Below are positions 1 to 10,334 of a DNA stretch of 64,000 bases, piece by piece (position 1 is the first letter of the stretch; every line of letters begins with the position of its first letter). The translations under genes were made by a program, and so were the position numbers. This stretch comes from Flammeovirgaceae bacterium SG7u.111 (GTDB lineage: Bacteria; Bacteroidota; Bacteroidia; Cytophagales; Flammeovirgaceae): the NCBI GenBank assembly GCA_034044135.1, contig CP139021.1, positions 1,503,635 to 1,567,634 of the forward strand. The letters are read 5' to 3'. Below the pieces are notes generated by a model, which was not told the DNA's origin, searched no databases, and worked only from the letters and a program-made list of their open reading frames with translations.

Positions 1-550
1 GGTTGCTTGCCACCCTCAGCATTATAAAAAACAACATTAGTAAAAAGGAGAATGCTAAAACCCTTTTCAGGTACCGATCTTGTTTTTTTTCAATGAGCTG
101 TTTTAAAAAACCAGTACTGATTCCTTTCCAAAAAACGAAGGCTATACCAAAATAAAAATGTTCTTCTACAGCTAATGACCAACTTGCCCCGTATGCCCAG
201 CCCCAAGCCGAAATATAATTTTGCAGAAAGAACATGTCCCCTAAAAATGGGACGAAAGCGAAGCGGTCGAGGTCTATAAGTAAAATAAAATAGAGGCTGT
301 AGGTGAGGTAATAAATGGGATAGATTTTAAAACCACGTCGAATAAGAAACCTAGGAAAATCAATATTCCCGTATTTGTCATATTCTTTGAACAGCAATTG
401 GGAAATGAAAAAACCACTTAAAACAAAGAAGAGATCTACCCCAATCCAGCCCATTGTCTTCAGCCATTTGTTTGGTCCAAAATGTCCGCTGAGAACTAAG
501 ATAATTGCCAGCCCCCTTAAAAAATCAAGTTCCCTAAGCCGTTGTTTCAT
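1..550 (-). CDS. Acyltransferase 3 family membrane protein (partial, C-terminus cut by window edge)
   Basis: An open reading frame starts at the ATG complementary to 548-550 and runs off the left edge, giving about 183 residues with no stop. The N-terminus reads MKQRLRELDFLRGLAIILV followed by SGHF, then GVDLFFVLSGFFIS near residue 40 and SLAVEEHFY near residue 125. These are the three N-terminal landmarks of the acyltransferase 3 (OafA/YrhL) family of multi-membrane-span enzymes that O-acylate cell-surface sugars; the family usually has about 350-400 residues, so roughly half is visible. Several hydrophobic segments fit membrane spans. The acceptor substrate cannot be read from the sequence, and no partner gene is in view. 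Family assignment is firm, specific role unknown. Confidence 0.85.
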   Translation of the reverse strand, partial: MKQRLRELDFLRGLAIILVLSGHFGPNKWLKTMGWIGVDLFFVLSGFFISQLLFKEYDKYGNIDFPRFLIRRGFKIYPIYYLTYSLYFILLIDLDRFAFVPFLGDMFFLQNYISAWGWAYGASWSLAVEEHFYFGIAFVFWKGISTGFLKQLIEKKQDRYLKRVLAFSFLLMLFFIMLRVASN

Positions 551-780
551 TCTTATCTAAATGTTAGAAATTGGGTTGCCGATTTTTTGTAATTGAATTT
601 TGGTGAGGAGAAAGGTCGCCTGCAAGTTAATGAATTAGGATTAATAACTATTCCTGCAATGTTTATAGCACTAAGCTAGGAAAGAGAAGGTTTTAACGAA
701 CTATTTACTTTGAGGCTTGATGTATAAATAAAACTGAAAGTATAGGACTGGACAATGCTGATGAGCAGCATTTTACTTAA

Positions 781-2409
<1,629 letters not shown>

Positions 2410-2435
2410 GAGGATTTCTTACTTCAATTATTTAC

Positions 2436-2473
2436 CGATGACATCGCCTCAAAGCGATGTCATCGTTTTTTTT
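2436..2473 (+). terminator. Intrinsic terminator of the ABC-F gene
   Basis: A perfect 12-bp stem (2436-2447 with 2454-2465, arm CGATGACATCGC) with a 6-nt loop is followed by eight T residues. It lies 26 nt after the ABC-F stop. The minus-strand ABC gene ends inside the loop, but the minus strand has no T tract, so this terminates the plus-strand gene. Confidence 0.9.
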
Positions 2474-3879
2474 ATCCAATCAGTGCCCCTCCCTTCCTCA
2501 ACCAAATATCGTTTGTTTATGCACACAGGTAGTTCGGTAGGGTCGTGCGTTACAAAAATCAGTGTTCTATCCTTCGCATACTTATCAATGAGTGCGAGGA
2601 ATTTCTTTGTTAGTTGTTGGTCAAAGTGCTGGCAAGGTTCGTCGAGAATGAGGAGTGGAGCATTTTTGAGGAGTACACCTATCAATACTGCCACTCGCTG
2701 GTTTGCCGCCGAAAGCTCGTGCAGGGTTTTCTGCCTTTTGTCCGATAGATCAAATAATTGTAACAGGTCTTCCTGAAACTGCTGTTCTTCAGAAGTCAAT
2801 ATTCGCTTTTTGTAGGGGTGGAAAATAAGGGTTTGGAGGCTCTTTTCCACCGTCAGCGACTTGTTGAAATAGCGGAACATTTCCGATGAATAATAACCGA
2901 TGCTTTCCTTTATGTCCCAAATGGTTTCCCCAGTCCCTCTTTTCCGATCGAAAATTGAGATATTATTGCTGTAGGCTTGAGGGTTGTCGGCATACACCAA
3001 GCTAAGTAGCAATGACTTACCAGCCCCATTATTCCCCATCAGTTGCCATTTCTCTCCTTTGGCTACGCTCCAGTTTACCCCATCTAAAATTAATCGGTCT
3101 TGGTACTTCACATTCACATCTACCAGTTTGAGTGCATGGGTGAAAGGTCGGTTACGCTGTTCGGGTATTGGAAATGAGATGGCTGGAACTTCTATTTGGT
3201 TTTGAGTAGGAAAACCTTTTTTGATCCCCGAATAAATGACCTTCTCTTGTTGGATAAGCATGCAATGCGTAGCGAACGGAGGTGCTTTTTCTCCCGAGCC
3301 CACCGTCACAATGGTTGTGCCCTCGTCCGCTATGTGCGAGAGAAGTTGATTGACAAGTGCGCGCCCTTCCCGATCTAACCCTGGGTTAGGATCCTCAATA
3401 AACATGATTTGAGGATTCAACAGCGCTGCTTTTATGATACACGCCTTTTTGTATTCCCCAGTTGAAAGCATATTTAGCGATTCCTGCATCAGCTTGTCGA
3501 GTCCCATAAGCCGAAGCATTTTGGCCATGAAAGCATTATTTTCTACATCCAAAAAGTCCCTCAACTCAATAATGTCTTCGTTATCGGTTGCCTGATATCG
3601 TTGTTGGTAATACTCGCCCGTTTGCCCGTAGTTTGTGGAAAAGCGAACGGTTTTAATGAATTTTTTAACGAACAAAAGCCCCTTGTGCAAATGCCCATTT
3701 TCTTCCAAGGAAATAAGGGTATGAGGCAAGAACTTCTTCCCCTCCAGCCACTCAAAAAGGTTGGTGACAAATAAGCCCGAATCGGAAGATAAGTACCAAT
3801 GCTGACCAGCCGAAACCTCAAAGCCGATAGCTGCTTTTTCCGAATCAGTTGGGGGAAAAGTTATGTTGAGTTTGTTCAT
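2449..3879 (-). CDS. Tandem ABC ATPase, ModF/PhrA-like
   Basis: A 476-residue soluble protein with two ABC domains and the length and layout of ModF (PhrA). Domain 2 holds an intact Walker A, GNNGAGKS (about residue 283), and Walker B LLILDEPCQHFD (about 420), but its signature reads LSAANQR. Domain 1 has the opposite pattern: signature LSTGEYKK and Walker B-like IMFIEDPNPGLD, while its Walker A position reads SSDSGLF with no GKS/T. The one plausible working site would pair domain 2 Walker A/B with the domain 1 signature. ModF itself has an uncertain role and no modABC genes are nearby. The gene converges on the ABC-F gene and lies 19 nt downstream of the amidohydrolase gene on the same strand, so the two may be co-transcribed. 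Confidence 0.8.
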   Translation of the reverse strand: MNKLNITFPPTDSEKAAIGFEVSAGQHWYLSSDSGLFVTNLFEWLEGKKFLPHTLISLEENGHLHKGLLFVKKFIKTVRFSTNYGQTGEYYQQRYQATDNEDIIELRDFLDVENNAFMAKMLRLMGLDKLMQESLNMLSTGEYKKACIIKAALLNPQIMFIEDPNPGLDREGRALVNQLLSHIADEGTTIVTVGSGEKAPPFATHCMLIQQEKVIYSGIKKGFPTQNQIEVPAISFPIPEQRNRPFTHALKLVDVNVKYQDRLILDGVNWSVAKGEKWQLMGNNGAGKSLLLSLVYADNPQAYSNNISIFDRKRGTGETIWDIKESIGYYSSEMFRYFNKSLTVEKSLQTLIFHPYKKRILTSEEQQFQEDLLQLFDLSDKRQKTLHELSAANQRVAVLIGVLLKNAPLLILDEPCQHFDQQLTKKFLALIDKYAKDRTLIFVTHDPTELPVCINKRYLVEEGRGTDWIKKTMTSL

Positions 3880-3898
3880 GGTATTTTTTTTGACTAAA

Positions 3899-5185
3899 TC
3901 ATTTTGATTTTCCTCCCAAAATCTCCCCTCCCTTCATCACCAGTTTGATTTCTCTTAGCTTGCTGATGTCTTCGCTTGGATTTCCTTCAACCACAATTAA
4001 ATCGGCAAAAAGCCCGGGTTTTACCAGTCCGAAGAACTGATCCATTTCGAAAGTTTCTGCATTGACGGAAGTGACAGATTTCAAAACGTCCAATGGCAGC
4101 ATTCCATAGTCCACCATCATTTCCAACTCCCGCACATTATCTCCGTGAGGGAAAACACCTACATCGCCGCCGGCAACTATCGTTACTCCCGCCTCAAGAG
4201 CTAGCTTAAAAGATTTCTTCTTATTAGTAATTCGCTCAGGTTCGGGGTCGGTTCCTTTCTTCCAGCCATTGTATTGCATGATGGCATCGCCTGCCGCTAA
4301 GGTAGGGCACAAGGCGACATTGTGTTCTTTCATTAGTTTGAAAATGACTGCCGTACCGCCATCGCCATGCTCAATGGTGCTTACTCCAGCTAAAATAGCT
4401 CGGCGCATCCCTTCTTCGCTGGATGCGTGTGCAACTACTTGCCTGCCGCTGCTTTGGGCAACTTCAACAATTAGCTCTAATTCTTTTTGAGTGAAAGTAG
4501 CGCTTGCCGTCCCGTGTAACCCCCAGCGGTAATCTGCATAGACTTTTACCACATCTGCTCCGTGACCAATTTGGTCTCGCACCACTCTGGTAAGATCGTC
4601 GATGCCATCGGCAGGTTCTGCGCCGAGGGGCACTTCTACGTGCTCGGCAAAGCCTTTGGGGCCATAGCTTCCCGTGGTGACGATCGCTTTGCCAGCCACG
4701 ATCATTCGCGGCCCAGGGATGATCCCTTTATCAATACTTTCCTTCAGCCCCACATCCACATAGGAAGCTCCTTCCGAACCCAAGTCCCGAACGGTGGTAA
4801 AGCCAGCAGCCAAGGTTTTTTGTGCATGAACCGCTCCTCGGATGGCTCTTTCTGCGTAAGATTCTTTCAGCACCTGATCGTTCCAAGAAGTTTCATTATA
4901 GGGGTGGAGCAGGAAATGGGAGTGTCCTTCGATCATGCCCGGCATCAACGTTCCCTCAGGGAAGTCGAGCACCTTGCAACCTTTGGGAACATCGATTTTC
5001 GAAGCTTCGTCAAAGGCGATGATTTTATCTTCTTTTATCAGTACAACTTTGTTTTCATGAAAGGCTTTTCCATCAAAAATGGCTTTCGCTTTTATCAACG
5101 TATAGTCTGATTCTTGTGCTAGAACATGAAAACAGAGTAATAAAAAAAGCGCTAGAGCGGCAAGGGTATTTCTAAAAAATAGCAT
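3899..5185 (-). CDS. Secreted amidohydrolase (metal-dependent, imidazolonepropionase/prolidase-like)
   Basis: 428 residues. Residues 1-23 form a signal peptide ending VLAQE, so the enzyme is periplasmic or exported. The body is a TIM-barrel amidohydrolase: metal-binding GHSHF near residue 87, a lysine in ADVVKVYADY (about 212) that would be the carbamylated bridging residue, histidines in VVAHASSEEG and TIEHGDGG (about 253 and 275), and the catalytic aspartate in GGDVGVFPHG (about 342). The end closes the small beta domain (GLFADLIVVEGNPSEDI). This set fits the subgroup that hydrolyses Xaa-Pro or N-acyl amino acid substrates; the actual substrate cannot be told. It is immediately upstream of the ModF-like gene on the same strand. 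Confidence 0.85.
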   Translation of the reverse strand: MLFFRNTLAALALFLLLCFHVLAQESDYTLIKAKAIFDGKAFHENKVVLIKEDKIIAFDEASKIDVPKGCKVLDFPEGTLMPGMIEGHSHFLLHPYNETSWNDQVLKESYAERAIRGAVHAQKTLAAGFTTVRDLGSEGASYVDVGLKESIDKGIIPGPRMIVAGKAIVTTGSYGPKGFAEHVEVPLGAEPADGIDDLTRVVRDQIGHGADVVKVYADYRWGLHGTASATFTQKELELIVEVAQSSGRQVVAHASSEEGMRRAILAGVSTIEHGDGGTAVIFKLMKEHNVALCPTLAAGDAIMQYNGWKKGTDPEPERITNKKKSFKLALEAGVTIVAGGDVGVFPHGDNVRELEMMVDYGMLPLDVLKSVTSVNAETFEMDQFFGLVKPGLFADLIVVEGNPSEDISKLREIKLVMKGGEILGGKSK

Positions 5186-5366
5186 AGCTAAATAGAGGTT
5201 TGTGGTCTGGCGCTCAAGTTAGCAAACAAGTGGGGAAAGCCGAACCATTTTTTTTGATTGTTGTTAAACAATATATTTTTTAAATCAGGTACAATGTTTG
5301 AATTGGTCTTTAATATGGATTTCACTGACTTAGTTAACTTTTTGAACCATTAAAACCTAATTAACC

Positions 5367-6347
5367 ATGAGGAAATCGAAATTTTTAGTACTGCTTGTTC
5401 TGTTTTGCAATCCACTTTTTGGGCAAGTCGATTTTATGAAATCTGATTCTTTAAGACAAGAAGCATTGGGTTTGCTGATGTCAAAGGAATATAGGAAATC
5501 TGCAGAAAAGTATAAGGAATTATTAAAGGATTATGAAGGATACATAAATAAATCTGATTGGTATAATACAGCTTGTTGTTATGCTTTGGTAGGAGATGTC
5601 GAAAAATCCTTTTATCATTTGTTAGTATTAGTTGAAAAAAACTACAAAGGTTATAATCATATTACAACTGATTCTGACTTAGCTATTCTTCATTCAGATA
5701 AACGTTGGAATGACTTGATATCCAAAATAAAAGCGAATAAAGAAGAAGCTGAAAAATACTATGATAAACCTTTAATAGCGATACTTGATTCCATTAGAGA
5801 GGAAGACCAAAAGTATAGGAGACAAATGGATGAAATGAGGAAGGAACATGGTACAGATTCTGAAGAATGGGAAGTACTTATTCAAAATCTCCAAGAAGCT
5901 GATTCTCTTAACTTCTTGAAGGTGTCGAAAATATTGGATGAACGAGGTTGGCTTGGGACAAGCGTCATAGGAGAGGCAGGTAGTGTTACTTTATGGTTAG
6001 TTATTCAGCATGCAGATCAACTCCCCGAAAAGCAGCGTGATTATTTAAAGTTTTTAAGAGTGGCAGCAGAAAAAGGGGAGGCGAGTCTATCCAATTTGGC
6101 TTATTTGGAAGATAGAGTAGCTAAGAATTTTGGCAATAAACAGGTGTATGGCACTCAAATAACACAAGATTCTATTTCGGGCGAATTCTATCCGTACCCA
6201 ATGATAGATCCTGAAAATGTTGATAAAAGGCGCATGAAGGTGGGTGTAGAACCTATGGGAAGTTATTTGGAGTTTTGGGGAGCAACTTGGGATGTAGACA
6301 AATACAAAAAAAGAATGGCCGAGTTGGATGCGGAAAAAGAAGATTAA
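5367..6347 (+). CDS. Secreted DUF6624-type protein with N-terminal TPR-like region
   Basis: 326 residues with a signal peptide ending NPLFGQ (about residue 20). Residues 25-125 are helical and TPR-like (ALGLLMSKEYRKSAEKYKEL; YNTACCYALVGDVEKSFYHL). The C-terminal half has the hallmarks I associate with DUF6624: WLVIQHAD, then LSNLAYLEDRVA, QVYGTQ and the ending DPENVDKRRMKVGV. Its function is unknown. It stands alone on its strand between a minus-strand amidohydrolase and a minus-strand lysozyme. The 3' flank carries a sequence also found after 16279 (see findings). Confidence 0.7.
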   Translation: MRKSKFLVLLVLFCNPLFGQVDFMKSDSLRQEALGLLMSKEYRKSAEKYKELLKDYEGYINKSDWYNTACCYALVGDVEKSFYHLLVLVEKNYKGYNHITTDSDLAILHSDKRWNDLISKIKANKEEAEKYYDKPLIAILDSIREEDQKYRRQMDEMRKEHGTDSEEWEVLIQNLQEADSLNFLKVSKILDERGWLGTSVIGEAGSVTLWLVIQHADQLPEKQRDYLKFLRVAAEKGEASLSNLAYLEDRVAKNFGNKQVYGTQITQDSISGEFYPYPMIDPENVDKRRMKVGVEPMGSYLEFWGATWDVDKYKKRMAELDAEKED

Positions 6348-6362
6348 CCTGTGTTTTTTCCA

Positions 6363-6440
6363 ACTACTCTTATAGCTTATGTTTATACAAGAGCATGGGT
6401 ATAAACTTTTTCATATTTCCTGTCTTGGTTGGTGACTGCG
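6363..6440 (+). repeat. Dispersed repeat, copy 1
   Basis: This stretch just after the DUF6624 gene resembles 16293-16366. The best-matching part is TTTTTCATATTTCCTGTCTT followed by GGTT in both, with looser similarity on each side (CTTAT...TTATG...CAAG...TAT). Both copies lie about 15 nt after the stop codon of a small exported-protein gene on the plus strand. Nature unknown. Confidence 0.6.
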
Positions 6441-6460
6441 AAGATGCGGTGGACAACGCC

Positions 6461-7180
6461 CTAATTACAATAATTAGCTAGAAATACTTCAAACTCTTCC
6501 CTAGAGCCGTTGAACGTGTTTATATCTGCCCAACCTTCTACATAGGCTAATTTTCCTTTATGCGAATGTTGCCAAAACAGCCACTTTCCACTCAATTTCT
6601 CATCTTTTCGAAATGAGCAGAGCCATATTTTATTTTTACTCACACCTTTTATATAGGAGTTGAAGCCCAACAAGTTTGTATAAATAATCATTTTACACCC
6701 CGTTTGCTTTTCTACATAATTGATGAACTTTTCGATAGCTCTTCTAATTTGTTTTTGTGATTTCAATGCATTATTTCCCCAGTCTTCAACATCTATCACC
6801 AGCGGCATTTCATACGTTTTACCTTCTATTACCGACAAATAAAACTGAGCTTGTTTTATAGGAGATGTATTAAATTTGAAGAAATGATAAAACCCGATCC
6901 TTACAGAATTGCTATGCGCTGATTGGTAATTTTTTTCAAGGTTTTTATCTTTTAGGTCTGCTCCTTCACTTGCCTTCAAATAGACGAAATCGATGTTGTC
7001 GTTTTTTAGCTTCGCAAAATCAACTTTTCCAGAGTGGTGAGATAAATCTAGGCCAGTAACGGGGTAGATTTCTTTGTCGATAGAGATTCCCTCGGGTTCA
7101 TATGTTGCCTTGTGGTTGATATAGGTATACCCTAAGACGAGAATTCCTATGACAACCACTATGTGTATAATCTTTCGCAT
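6461..7180 (-). CDS. GH25 family lysozyme, membrane-anchored or secreted
   Basis: 239 residues from the ATG at 7178-7180; a TTG one codon earlier is less likely. Residues 1-22 form a hydrophobic signal or anchor. The rest is a GH25 (Chalaropsis-type) muramidase fold: GLDLSHHSG with the family aspartate at about residue 46, FVYLKASEG, GFYHFF, then the acid pair in PLVIDVEDWG (about 128-131), IIYTN and a closing WADINTFNG. These enzymes cleave the beta-1,4 bond of peptidoglycan. It could serve in cell-wall turnover or in attack on competitors; no immunity or phage genes are adjacent, so I favour a cell-envelope or scavenging role. Confidence 0.85.
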   Translation of the reverse strand: MRKIIHIVVVIGILVLGYTYINHKATYEPEGISIDKEIYPVTGLDLSHHSGKVDFAKLKNDNIDFVYLKASEGADLKDKNLEKNYQSAHSNSVRIGFYHFFKFNTSPIKQAQFYLSVIEGKTYEMPLVIDVEDWGNNALKSQKQIRRAIEKFINYVEKQTGCKMIIYTNLLGFNSYIKGVSKNKIWLCSFRKDEKLSGKWLFWQHSHKGKLAYVEGWADINTFNGSREEFEVFLANYCN

Positions 7181-7417
7181 CAAACTTTTTCTGGATTGTA
7201 ATACTCCTACAAATCCTTCTTGAAATCATACTTCAATGAGGATTTGCAAAGTTACGCCTTCTTTACATTCTCCATAATTCATATAAAATAAACAATGCAG
7301 ATAGAATAGTTGATCCTGTTTTAAAGTTGTAAAAAGAGAATTGAGATAAACTATCGTAGTCGCTACGCAATAAGATCAAACAATTCAATAACTAATTTTC
7401 ATATAAACGACAAACTA

Positions 7418-8143
7418 ATGAGTATCCGAATCAAAGAAAGACTAACGCTAACGCTTTTAATTACACTGATGTCCTCGCTTTTTTGGTCTTGTTCCGAAGA
7501 TCCTTCTGAAGAGAAAGAAAGTTGCACAGATGTGAGCAAGTACGTGTTTGAAGAACAAGATGGCTTGGTGGTGATAGAGATTGAAAATACAGAAATAGGA
7601 GAAGGCTGGGTCAAAAAAACGGATGTAGCTGGCTTTACTGGCACTTCGTATCTTCAGTGGGAAGGGGGCAACCAAAATAATTCGCCAGGCAAGGGCCTGA
7701 TGAAATTCAATGTCAACATTACAACTCCAGGTACATATCGTTTTCAATGGAGATCGAGGATAAATGAAGGGGATAGCCCTTCTGAAAGTAACGACGCTTG
7801 GTTGCGTTTGGCGGATGCCACTGATTTTTATGGTTTGAAAAATGAAAGCATCGTCTATCCTAAAGACACGGGTAAAACCCCTAATCCTAAAGGTTCATCC
7901 AAAGAAGGCTGGTTTAAAGTATATCAGAACAAGCTAGGGGAATGGGATTGGAAGGCAAAAACGAGCGACCATGACGCCCATGATATCTTTGCCACCTTTG
8001 AAAAAGCGGGTAGGTATACTATCGAAATTTCTGGTCGCTCCAATGGGTTTGCCATTGACCGAATTGTATTGTACCTCGATACGGTAGAAAGTTCTGTGGC
8101 AACGGATACAGATCAAGCTGCCAGCAGTGTATTTTGTCAGTAA
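7418..8143 (+). CDS. Lipoprotein with carbohydrate-binding-like beta-sandwich domain
   Basis: 241 residues. A lipobox is seen at SSLFWSC with the lipidated cysteine at about residue 25. The body has TSYLQWEGG, GTYRFQWRSRI and a C-terminal GRYTIEISGRSNGFAIDRIVLY, a pattern of galactose-binding-like sandwiches (CBM35/GH115 C-terminal type) that often accompany glycoside hydrolases. No catalytic domain is present. It is probably a surface sugar-binding or scaffold protein, but the ligand is unknown. A strong terminator follows. Confidence 0.65.
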   Translation: MSIRIKERLTLTLLITLMSSLFWSCSEDPSEEKESCTDVSKYVFEEQDGLVVIEIENTEIGEGWVKKTDVAGFTGTSYLQWEGGNQNNSPGKGLMKFNVNITTPGTYRFQWRSRINEGDSPSESNDAWLRLADATDFYGLKNESIVYPKDTGKTPNPKGSSKEGWFKVYQNKLGEWDWKAKTSDHDAHDIFATFEKAGRYTIEISGRSNGFAIDRIVLYLDTVESSVATDTDQAASSVFCQ

Positions 8144-8160
8144 AAGAAGTTTTTGGAATG

Positions 8161-8202
8161 AAAAACGCCCGTTTCATACTAAATGAGGCAGGCGTTTTTT
8201 TT
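8161..8202 (+). terminator. Intrinsic terminator after the CBM-like lipoprotein gene
   Basis: AAAAACGCC (8161-8169) pairs with GGCGTTTTT (8191-8199), enclosing a partly paired loop, and the run of T residues continues to 8202. It begins 18 nt after the stop of the plus-strand lipoprotein gene. The A-rich left arm means it could also work on the minus strand. Confidence 0.85.
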
Positions 8203-8307
8203 AGTCCGAATTTAAACTACGCTGCCAACTGGCCGGAATGTTCGTTCCGTCCAAGCAAGGGTAGCATGTGAAATCATAATGCTACATCATATTTTGTTGG
8301 GCAAGAA

Positions 8308-8412
8308 TTAATACTTTTTCTCCTTTTTCAATCTCTTTTCCGCTTTCTTCTCTTTCGGAGTTTTGGTAGGTTCTTTTTTTACACTCTTCTTGGCATCTTG
8401 TCCTTTTCCCAT
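8308..8412 (-). CDS. 34-residue lysine-rich small protein
   Basis: A short frame from the ATG at 8410-8412 to the TAA at 8308-8310 encodes MGKGQDAKKSVKKEPTKTPK and ends RLKKEKKY, with 14 lysines and one arginine in 34 residues. I recall very similar tiny MGKGQD...KKEP proteins as conserved hypotheticals in Bacteroidota, which supports reality despite the size. It is too small for most automated calls. A nucleic-acid or ribosome-binding role fits the charge but is inference only. It is transcribed toward the lipoprotein terminator. Confidence 0.65.
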   Translation of the reverse strand: MGKGQDAKKSVKKEPTKTPKEKKAEKRLKKEKKY

Positions 8413-8566
8413 TGTTGTACCTGTTTAAATGTTTGTTTTTGATTTTCTGGGACTTAGCCCAGCCAAAGGTATGGATGTAAATCTGATTTCCAACACTTGA
8501 GGGGAAAAGGAGTTTTTTTTAATTGAATGGTAACAATATATAAGATAGTATGTGTTGAGATGGAAG

Positions 8567-8797
8567 TTACCCCTTCATATCAGTCAAACGTACCTCCAAA
8601 ACCACGTTTTTTAAGTTTTTATTGATAATAAATCCTACAGTTTGGCTGATTTTTGTCACCTCTTTTTCTTGATTAATGTTGTTACTTTGTGTAGAGTAAA
8701 GTTGATTTATTCTATCTGCCAAAGAAGCTGTTTGAAAATTGTATAAAAAGTATTTTTCCAGACACTTTCTAAGTGCGAGATACTCTTTCATCGTCAT
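8567..8797 (-). CDS. Small hypothetical protein, 76 aa
   Basis: A frame of 76 residues starts MTMKEYLALRKCLEKYF; the second ATG (8789-8791) is an alternative start. It is mostly helical and charged with no signal peptide or known motif (NFQTASLADRINQLYSTQ; a C-terminal beta-like VGFIINKNLKNVVLEVRL). It is divergent from malic enzyme, whose ATG lies 30 nt away, so the two would share a very short promoter region. Codon use looks coding-like, but I do not recognise it. Confidence 0.5.
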   Translation of the reverse strand: MTMKEYLALRKCLEKYFLYNFQTASLADRINQLYSTQSNNINQEKEVTKISQTVGFIINKNLKNVVLEVRLTDMKG

Positions 8798-8826
8798 TTT
8801 TTTTAACTAAAATCCCAGTTTTTAAC

Positions 8827-10149
8827 ATGGAAAGCTTAAAAAGCAAAGCCCTGTTTTACCACACAGATGATAAACCAGGAAAAATAGAGGTGATCCCTAC
8901 CAAATCGTACCATACCCAAAATGACCTATCGCTTGCCTATTCCCCCGGTGTTGCCGCACCTTGTTTGGCAATTGAGCAAGACTATGAAAATGCTTATAAA
9001 TACACGGCAAAGGGAAACTTGGTGGCGGTAATTTCCAATGGTTCTGCCGTTCTTGGCTTGGGAAACATTGGTGCGATGGCTTCTAAACCTGTAATGGAAG
9101 GCAAAGGAATGCTCCTGAAAATCTACTCGGACATCGATGTGTTTGACATAGAAATGGATTCGCAGGATACGGAAGAATTGATAAAAGCGATAAAAATCAT
9201 TTCCCCTACGTTTGGGGCTATCAACTTGGAAGATATAAAAGCGCCCGAATGTTTTGAGATTGAAAAACGGTTGAAAAAGGAACTGGATATCCCCGTGATG
9301 CACGACGACCAACACGGAACGGCCATCATCACTACGGCTGCGCTTATAAATGCTTGTGAGCTTGCCGGAAAAGCTATTGATAAAGTGAAGGTGGTGGTAA
9401 ACGGAGCAGGTGCTGCAGCTATTTCCTGTGCCCAAATGTTTATTGCCGTTGGGGTTGCCAAAAGCAATATTTTGATGCTAGACAGCAAAGGCCCTATCAC
9501 CCTTTCCCGCGAAAACTTAGAAGAAACCAAACAGTTTTTTGCGGTAGAAACCGAAGCGACAAACTTAGCCGAAGCAATGGCTGGTGCTGATGTGTTCATT
9601 GGTCTTTCGAAAGGGAATATTGTTAGCCAAGAGATGATCAAGAGCATGGCTCCGAACCCAATTGTGTTTGCCTTGGCCAATCCTAATCCTGAAATTAGGT
9701 ATGAAGATGCCGTTGCGGCAAACAGCGATGTGATTATGGGAACAGGAAGAAGCGACTATCCTAACCAAGTGAATAACGTACTTGGGTTTCCCTATATATT
9801 CAGGGGGGCGCTCGACGTAAGGTCAACCCAAATCAACGAAGAAATGAAGCTTGCCGCAGCGCTTGCGTTGGCAGAATTGGCAAAAGAGCCTGTGCCCGAT
9901 GTAGTAAAAGAAGGTTACAATGATCCAACACTTTCCTTCGGAAAAGACTACATCATACCCAAACCTAACGACCCTAGGTTGATCTATACCGTTTCCCCAG
10001 CCGTGGCAAAAGCTGCTATCGACTCGGGAGTGGCAAGAACGACCATAGAAGACTGGGATGCTTATAAACGTCAGCTGGAATTGAGAATGGAAAAATACAG
10101 GCAACAAAAGCCTGATCCAAGCGAATTATTAGACTCTTCGGTAGTGTAA
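8827..10149 (+). CDS. Malic enzyme (malate dehydrogenase, oxaloacetate-decarboxylating), short form
   Basis: 440 residues from the ATG at 8827; upstream in-frame codons (from 8773) do not match the family. It oxidatively decarboxylates malate to pyruvate with reduction of NAD(P)+. Family motifs: SLAYSPGVAAPC with the catalytic tyrosine (about residue 38), GNLVAVISNGSAVLGLG, the metal site around NLEDIKAPECFEIE and PVMHDDQHGTAI, and the nucleotide-binding VVVNGAGAAA. Unlike MaeB-type enzymes of about 760 residues, it has no C-terminal phosphotransacetylase domain. It is monocistronic with a terminator behind it. Cofactor preference cannot be judged. Confidence 0.92.
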   Translation: MESLKSKALFYHTDDKPGKIEVIPTKSYHTQNDLSLAYSPGVAAPCLAIEQDYENAYKYTAKGNLVAVISNGSAVLGLGNIGAMASKPVMEGKGMLLKIYSDIDVFDIEMDSQDTEELIKAIKIISPTFGAINLEDIKAPECFEIEKRLKKELDIPVMHDDQHGTAIITTAALINACELAGKAIDKVKVVVNGAGAAAISCAQMFIAVGVAKSNILMLDSKGPITLSRENLEETKQFFAVETEATNLAEAMAGADVFIGLSKGNIVSQEMIKSMAPNPIVFALANPNPEIRYEDAVAANSDVIMGTGRSDYPNQVNNVLGFPYIFRGALDVRSTQINEEMKLAAALALAELAKEPVPDVVKEGYNDPTLSFGKDYIIPKPNDPRLIYTVSPAVAKAAIDSGVARTTIEDWDAYKRQLELRMEKYRQQKPDPSELLDSSVV

Positions 10150-10156
10150 TTTTACC

Positions 10157-10206
10157 TTTTCTCCTTGCCAGCACGCTCAGGCTGGCAAGGGGAAAGCTGT
10201 TTTTAG
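10157..10206 (+). terminator. Intrinsic terminator of malic enzyme gene
   Basis: CCTTGCCAGC (10163-10172) pairs perfectly with GCTGGCAAGG (10181-10190) around an 8-nt loop, with further imperfect pairing outside. A T run starts at about 10201. It begins shortly after the stop codon at 10149. Confidence 0.8.
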
Positions 10207-10334
10207 TACTTTATGGTTTCAATTGATGGGGGGCATGTATTTGGATAAATAAATGTATTTTATACATTTTATGATTCAAATATGTAAATTTGAAAACAAA
10301 ACTTTTGTTTTTACCCATTTAACTTTGATAGAAA

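Noticed and set aside
4562-5110. A 182-codon plus frame antisense to the amidohydrolase
   Set aside because: It mirrors strong coding on the minus strand whose motifs are certain.
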